From Macropodus opercularis (taxonomy: Eukaryota; Chordata; Actinopteri; Anabantiformes; Osphronemidae): a stretch of DNA of 64,000 bases. The position numbers and the translations under genes were made by a program. The notes beneath the pieces are model-generated. The model was not told the DNA's origin. It ran no database searches and saw only the letters and a program-made list of their open reading frames with translations. The stretch is taken from the NCBI GenBank assembly GCA_030770545.1, contig CM061098.1, positions 11,763,001-11,827,000 on the forward strand. The letters are read 5' to 3'. Shown here piece by piece: positions 60,342-64,000 of the stretch (the first letter of the stretch is position 1; each line of letters begins with the position of its first letter).

Positions 60342-62689
60342 GTAAAAACTATTAGGGCAATAGAAAGTAATGATGAGGAGGGGGGGGGGTGAATTACATT
60401 GTTTTCATTCCTCACACCGGAGACTGTTCGTGCTCGCTCGCCTCCGCTCAGTCCTCCGGTGTCAGGTTCGGTTGCTTGTGCGCTGTCGCGGCATGTTTCT
60501 GGGCAACTTCTTTTACAGTAGCCTGTCACGACGTTTCGCCAGCTCCGCTTGCAGACAAATATGTTTTGAATTAACGCTCCCGTGTGCGTGATTCGAGCCT
60601 CTCGGGCTGAGATGCACAAGGATATGAGCTGTACGTTTGTCACCTGGCCAAGATCTCCTGTTGGGGCTGAGGTGGGCACGCCAAGGAAGCTGGAGAGGAG
60701 AAGTTCAAATTATGGCTTCCCAGAACCTAATCCCAGCTCAACTCTCCGTCAACCCATGGCTTCATAAACCGCGTTTACCCCCAATTGATCGCGCTCCCGT
60801 CCGAACTGACTGCTTGATGCTCCGCTCTTGGACAGCCTGCCCAGCTGGACCCACGCGGGTCAGTCGGTCTGCTGGAGCAGGTGGACGCAAAACGAGCCGG
60901 ATCCCCAGCAGGTGCAGGGCCCAGGGGCTGATGTAAATCCGTCGGGACTTAGATGGGGCAGTTGGGACCTGGAGCGGAGCCAGCCTCATCTTACATGTGT
61001 TTTCTTTTCTGGCAGCGGCTGATTGAATGTTCATTGTGTTGTCTGTGGCTTTGGCAACAACCCCCCCTTCCACCACAGCAACCCCCCCCCACCCACACTC
61101 CCTAATTTTATTAGTACAAAGGGACTGAGTGGAGGTCTCAACCTTACATGGCTTGCTCATTTAGCTCATATGTCACTGCTTGTATAACCGTTTCTCAGAG
61201 AAAACGATCCTCTGTGTGGGGCATTGGCTGGACATTTAGTTGTGCTCAGCCCTCAGTTTGATAGTCGAATTTGGGTTATTCAGGACAAAGGCATTTATTT
61301 CCTCGTAGGAAAGATTATCTCGACGTGTCGCCCGTAATGTGGTCTGTTCTGTGGCGTTTTCCTTCTGCCTATTCATTTATCCTCAGTGTGTCCTTTGCTA
61401 AGCTTATTTTAGGGGGTAGTGGTTTCCCTGGTTTGAGCAGAGCGAGATGGGCCTAGTATTCAAGCCAGATGGTGATGCTTCATGAGGTGAAAGACTGTGG
61501 CCCAGCTGTAAATATTTAACAGCGCTGTGATGCTGTCCTTGCCAGATGTCTGCATTAAACAACTCTGATTACACATCCCACAGTTTTCATAGTTGGAGAA
61601 ACAGGAGCATGTGGCATTTGGACGCAGAGGCCGCACTTGTTAGTTTTTCAGACGTTTTCCTTTGATGAACCTTTTTTTGTAGAGCGAAAATTTGTTTATT
61701 GGATGTTTTACACGAGTGTCATCAAAGGCACTTGAGCAGCATCAGTGAAATTTGATGTGATGTGAAGGTAAACAGACAAGTGTAACGGAACATGAAAAGA
61801 GTTCCTCAAACACAAAAGGAAGATTTACACTTCTGTACGGATAGATTCGTTTCACTTTAAGCTGGAGTTTTCTTTTGGAAAAGACAAAGTGCGGTTTCCC
61901 ATCATGTGAGAACTGCAGTGCAGGCCAAATTCAGCGCATCAGATAATTTTCATCTGGGATCCTGTTGCTCATAAATCAGCAGATGGTAAACAGTGCATCC
62001 AGTGGAAGGTCCTTGGGTGAAAAAGAAAGGAGAAATCATTTTTGATATCATGATATTAAGAAAGATAAGGGTCCAATTAATTAGTAAGCATGGGTATGAA
62101 GTTAATATGCGCGTTTTCTTTAACAGTAAACATTCATTAGTTTTTTTTTTGTGGATGTAAAACTAGTTTTAGTTTGAATCAGTCTTTTAGGTTTGATCAT
62201 GGTTTTGTCTGCTCGTCCAGCCACTAGTCACTCGTTTTATAGTCTTCTGCTGAAGTTAACGTATTGTGTCCGGGCATTTTGTACCGAAACCTGGAAAAAG
62301 ACCCGAACTGAAACGAATAGCTTGTCTCTAAAGCTCTCACCTAAGGATCCAGGCTGTATAGACTGTCCTACTACAAGTATCTTATCAGTATGTTTGATCT
62401 GCACGTAGCCTGGGTAGTTGGGTGATGGAAGGAAAGGAAACAAGAAACAACAACAAGTAAATCACAGTCTGAACTTGTGTCTGTCAGGACGTGTGTAAAC
62501 TGATGTTTCTTCGTTCAAAATGAGACTTTTGTCTGGCCACAGTTACAGATTCTTACAGGTATAGAAGAGTAATGTACCATAGACATGTGTTTGTTGTGGT
62601 CTTTGTAATAAGTAGCCTCTCACTGTGCAGCCTTCTATAATAAATGTACCCACTAACATCTCTCACTTTTTCAGATCCACGCTTCTTAA

Positions 62690-62885
62690 CGAGAGCGGAC
62701 GATCTGGCCATTTATGATTTGGGTCTAGGAAGTGAACGCAGTCTTGCTCTCAATAGTCACAGTTGGTATGCCCTTGAGCAAGGCAGTAAATCCCAGCTGC
62801 TTCGCAGATCTGCGCAGTTCCCAACAGTAAAAAGCCCCTCCCAGGTGTGCGTTGCTCTCAAGTGCGAGGTATGAGTGTTACGCAG
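62690..62885 (+). repeat. Degraded SINE- or MITE-like relic
   Basis: The core TATGCCCTTGAGCAAGGCAG at 62767-62786 and the following AAATCCCAGCTGCT match in degraded form the CCTTGAGCAAGGCAC..AACCCCC..CTGCTC motif common to several dispersed elements of teleosts. It is followed at 62895 by a GAA repeat. Ends are not resolvable. Confidence 0.4.
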
Positions 62886-62889
62886 GACA

Positions 62890-62920
62890 TTAAAGAAGAA
62901 GAAGAAGAAGAAGAAGAAGA
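62890..62920 (+). repeat. GAA microsatellite
   Basis: About nine to ten GAA units, directly after the repeat relic. Simple-repeat tails of this kind often mark the 3' end of SINE-like insertions. Confidence 0.9.
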
Positions 62921-64000
62921 GTGTCACGCAGTCAGTCTCGCTTAATAAAATTTAATCCACAGTGTTAGCTCAGATAGCATTTCAGTCTTCACCCTAACAT
63001 TTTTCTTATAACCATTATATGAAATTATTTTCTCCTCTGATGTATGCCTTCAAAGTCTCACAAAGAACAGATGCTGAAACATCTGGAGTCTAGTTAACGG
63101 CTATTAAAAAAGTCAGTTTGATGGGACACAAAGTGTTCAGCAGCGTACATGCTCCGCGGCGTCGGGGTGGGCTGTCACCCACATCTACTTTAATTATGAC
63201 CAGCGCGCGATTAGTTAAAACAGCGTTATCATATGTAGAGTTTGAGTGGGCCTACATAAGGGGGATTAATGTGTATAGACACAAGTGTCATAAAAACACA
63301 GTGCAGAGGAGGTATACTTCACATATATGAGGCTGCAGACGTTTAAGCCTGAATTGTCTTGACAGACACATGGCGTAGACGCCTAGTAAAGATTAAGTCC
63401 AGAGTCACAAACATCTACCAAAATAATAAATTCTCAAGGCACTCGCAGCACTCAGCTCCACATCACTGTGCCGCAAGTGTTGCAACATCTGCAGTGTGAT
63501 TGGCTGCTGACAGACAACATTTCCCTTAGGCTGAGCTCCGCAGCTTTTTTAGATGACAATCTATGGACGCTGTTATTGAATTACCCCCAGTTATGGTTTA
63601 AAACACGTGGCGTTCGAGGAGCAGCGTGATACCGGCTGAGGTGTGGACACTCCTAGACGAGTCTGAGTGAATCGCAGGAGCATTGCGAGGCTTCGAGTTA
63701 TCAAACGTGAGCCCCATATGACAGCGATGGGCATCCAGTGTGCATCCCCCCCCCCAGCCCTCGGTTTCACCTCTTCAACTTTGTAACCTCGTGTTCTCAA
63801 CTGCGGTTCGGTAAGCAATTTTCACTGCTAGTCCAAGACATTAGAGACGTCACTGCGGACATGCACGCTGTGTTTGTGTAGATTTAAAAACCGAAAATCA
63901 GATCAGAGCTAGAAGGAGTACACATGGCGTGACGGTTTAAAAGTGCAGGGGCTGTGGCATTAAATCAGTAAAAGATGTTGTGATCGTCGGGGTAGTATGG

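Larger units (their letters stand above)
60342..64000 (+). other. eda: eda intron 1 (partial)
   Basis: No second eda exon (which should open with a hydrophobic LLNxFFP-type segment) was seen before the window ends. The interval has a G-run (60380-60388), C-runs (61060-61090 and 63748-63756), a repeat relic at about 62740-62880 and a GAA repeat. The 61480-61620 stretch looks non-repetitive and may be regulatory. Confidence 0.7.

Noticed and set aside
1..64000. A novel bacterial-type system or phage/plasmid island
   Set aside because: The window is vertebrate nuclear DNA with spliced genes. No operon-like run of genes or prokaryotic signals was found.

Overview
The window looks like chromosomal DNA of a ray-finned fish, probably a percomorph teleost. 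Coding sequence is split into short exons with GT..AG introns, simple repeats are abundant, and several degraded dispersed repeats resemble ones common in spiny-rayed fish genomes. No prokaryotic, plasmid or phage gene was seen. Species cannot be fixed from the sequence alone.

Positions 1 to about 36,700 hold the 3' three-quarters of an AMPA-type glutamate receptor gene on the + strand, identified as gria3 (GluA3). Twelve constant or alternative exons plus the second member of the flip/flop pair are readable from 5782 to 34477; the signal peptide and first ~170 residues lie upstream of the window. Spliced in order with one alternative exon, the exons give 722 residues in an unbroken frame. 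They cover the rest of the N-terminal domain, the ligand-binding domain, M1, the M2 pore loop with an unedited Gln at the Q/R site, M3, the mutually exclusive flop (30226-30340) and flip (32742-32856) exons, M4, and a C-tail ending in a type II PDZ ligand. At the end of the exon before flop, the R/G editing-site RNA hairpin is visible base by base at 29475-29541, with the target adenosine opposite a cytosine. The 3' UTR probably runs to a polyadenylation signal at 36678-36683.

Positions about 36,700 to 59,700 are a 23-kb gene-poor spacer. I find simple repeats, a probable solo LTR (47848-48223), relics of dispersed fish repeats, and stretches that look like non-coding regulatory DNA but cannot be proven so here.

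From about 59,700 the composition becomes CpG-rich with CCAAT and GC boxes, followed by exon 1 of a second + strand gene at 60030-60341. Its membrane-anchor segment and flanking residues match ectodysplasin-A (eda), the type II membrane TNF ligand of skin-appendage, scale, fin and tooth development. The remaining eda exons lie beyond the window; 60342-64000 is intron 1. The two genes are not known to act together. Their adjacency probably reflects shared ancestry of the chromosome segment, since both human orthologues are on Xq.

The most interesting structures are the R/G editing hairpin, an inverted repeat covering the region just upstream of the flip acceptor, a dense G-run array starting two bases into the intron after exon 7, and a possible 11-nt frame-shifting microexon built on a CT microsatellite in the intron after exon 10.
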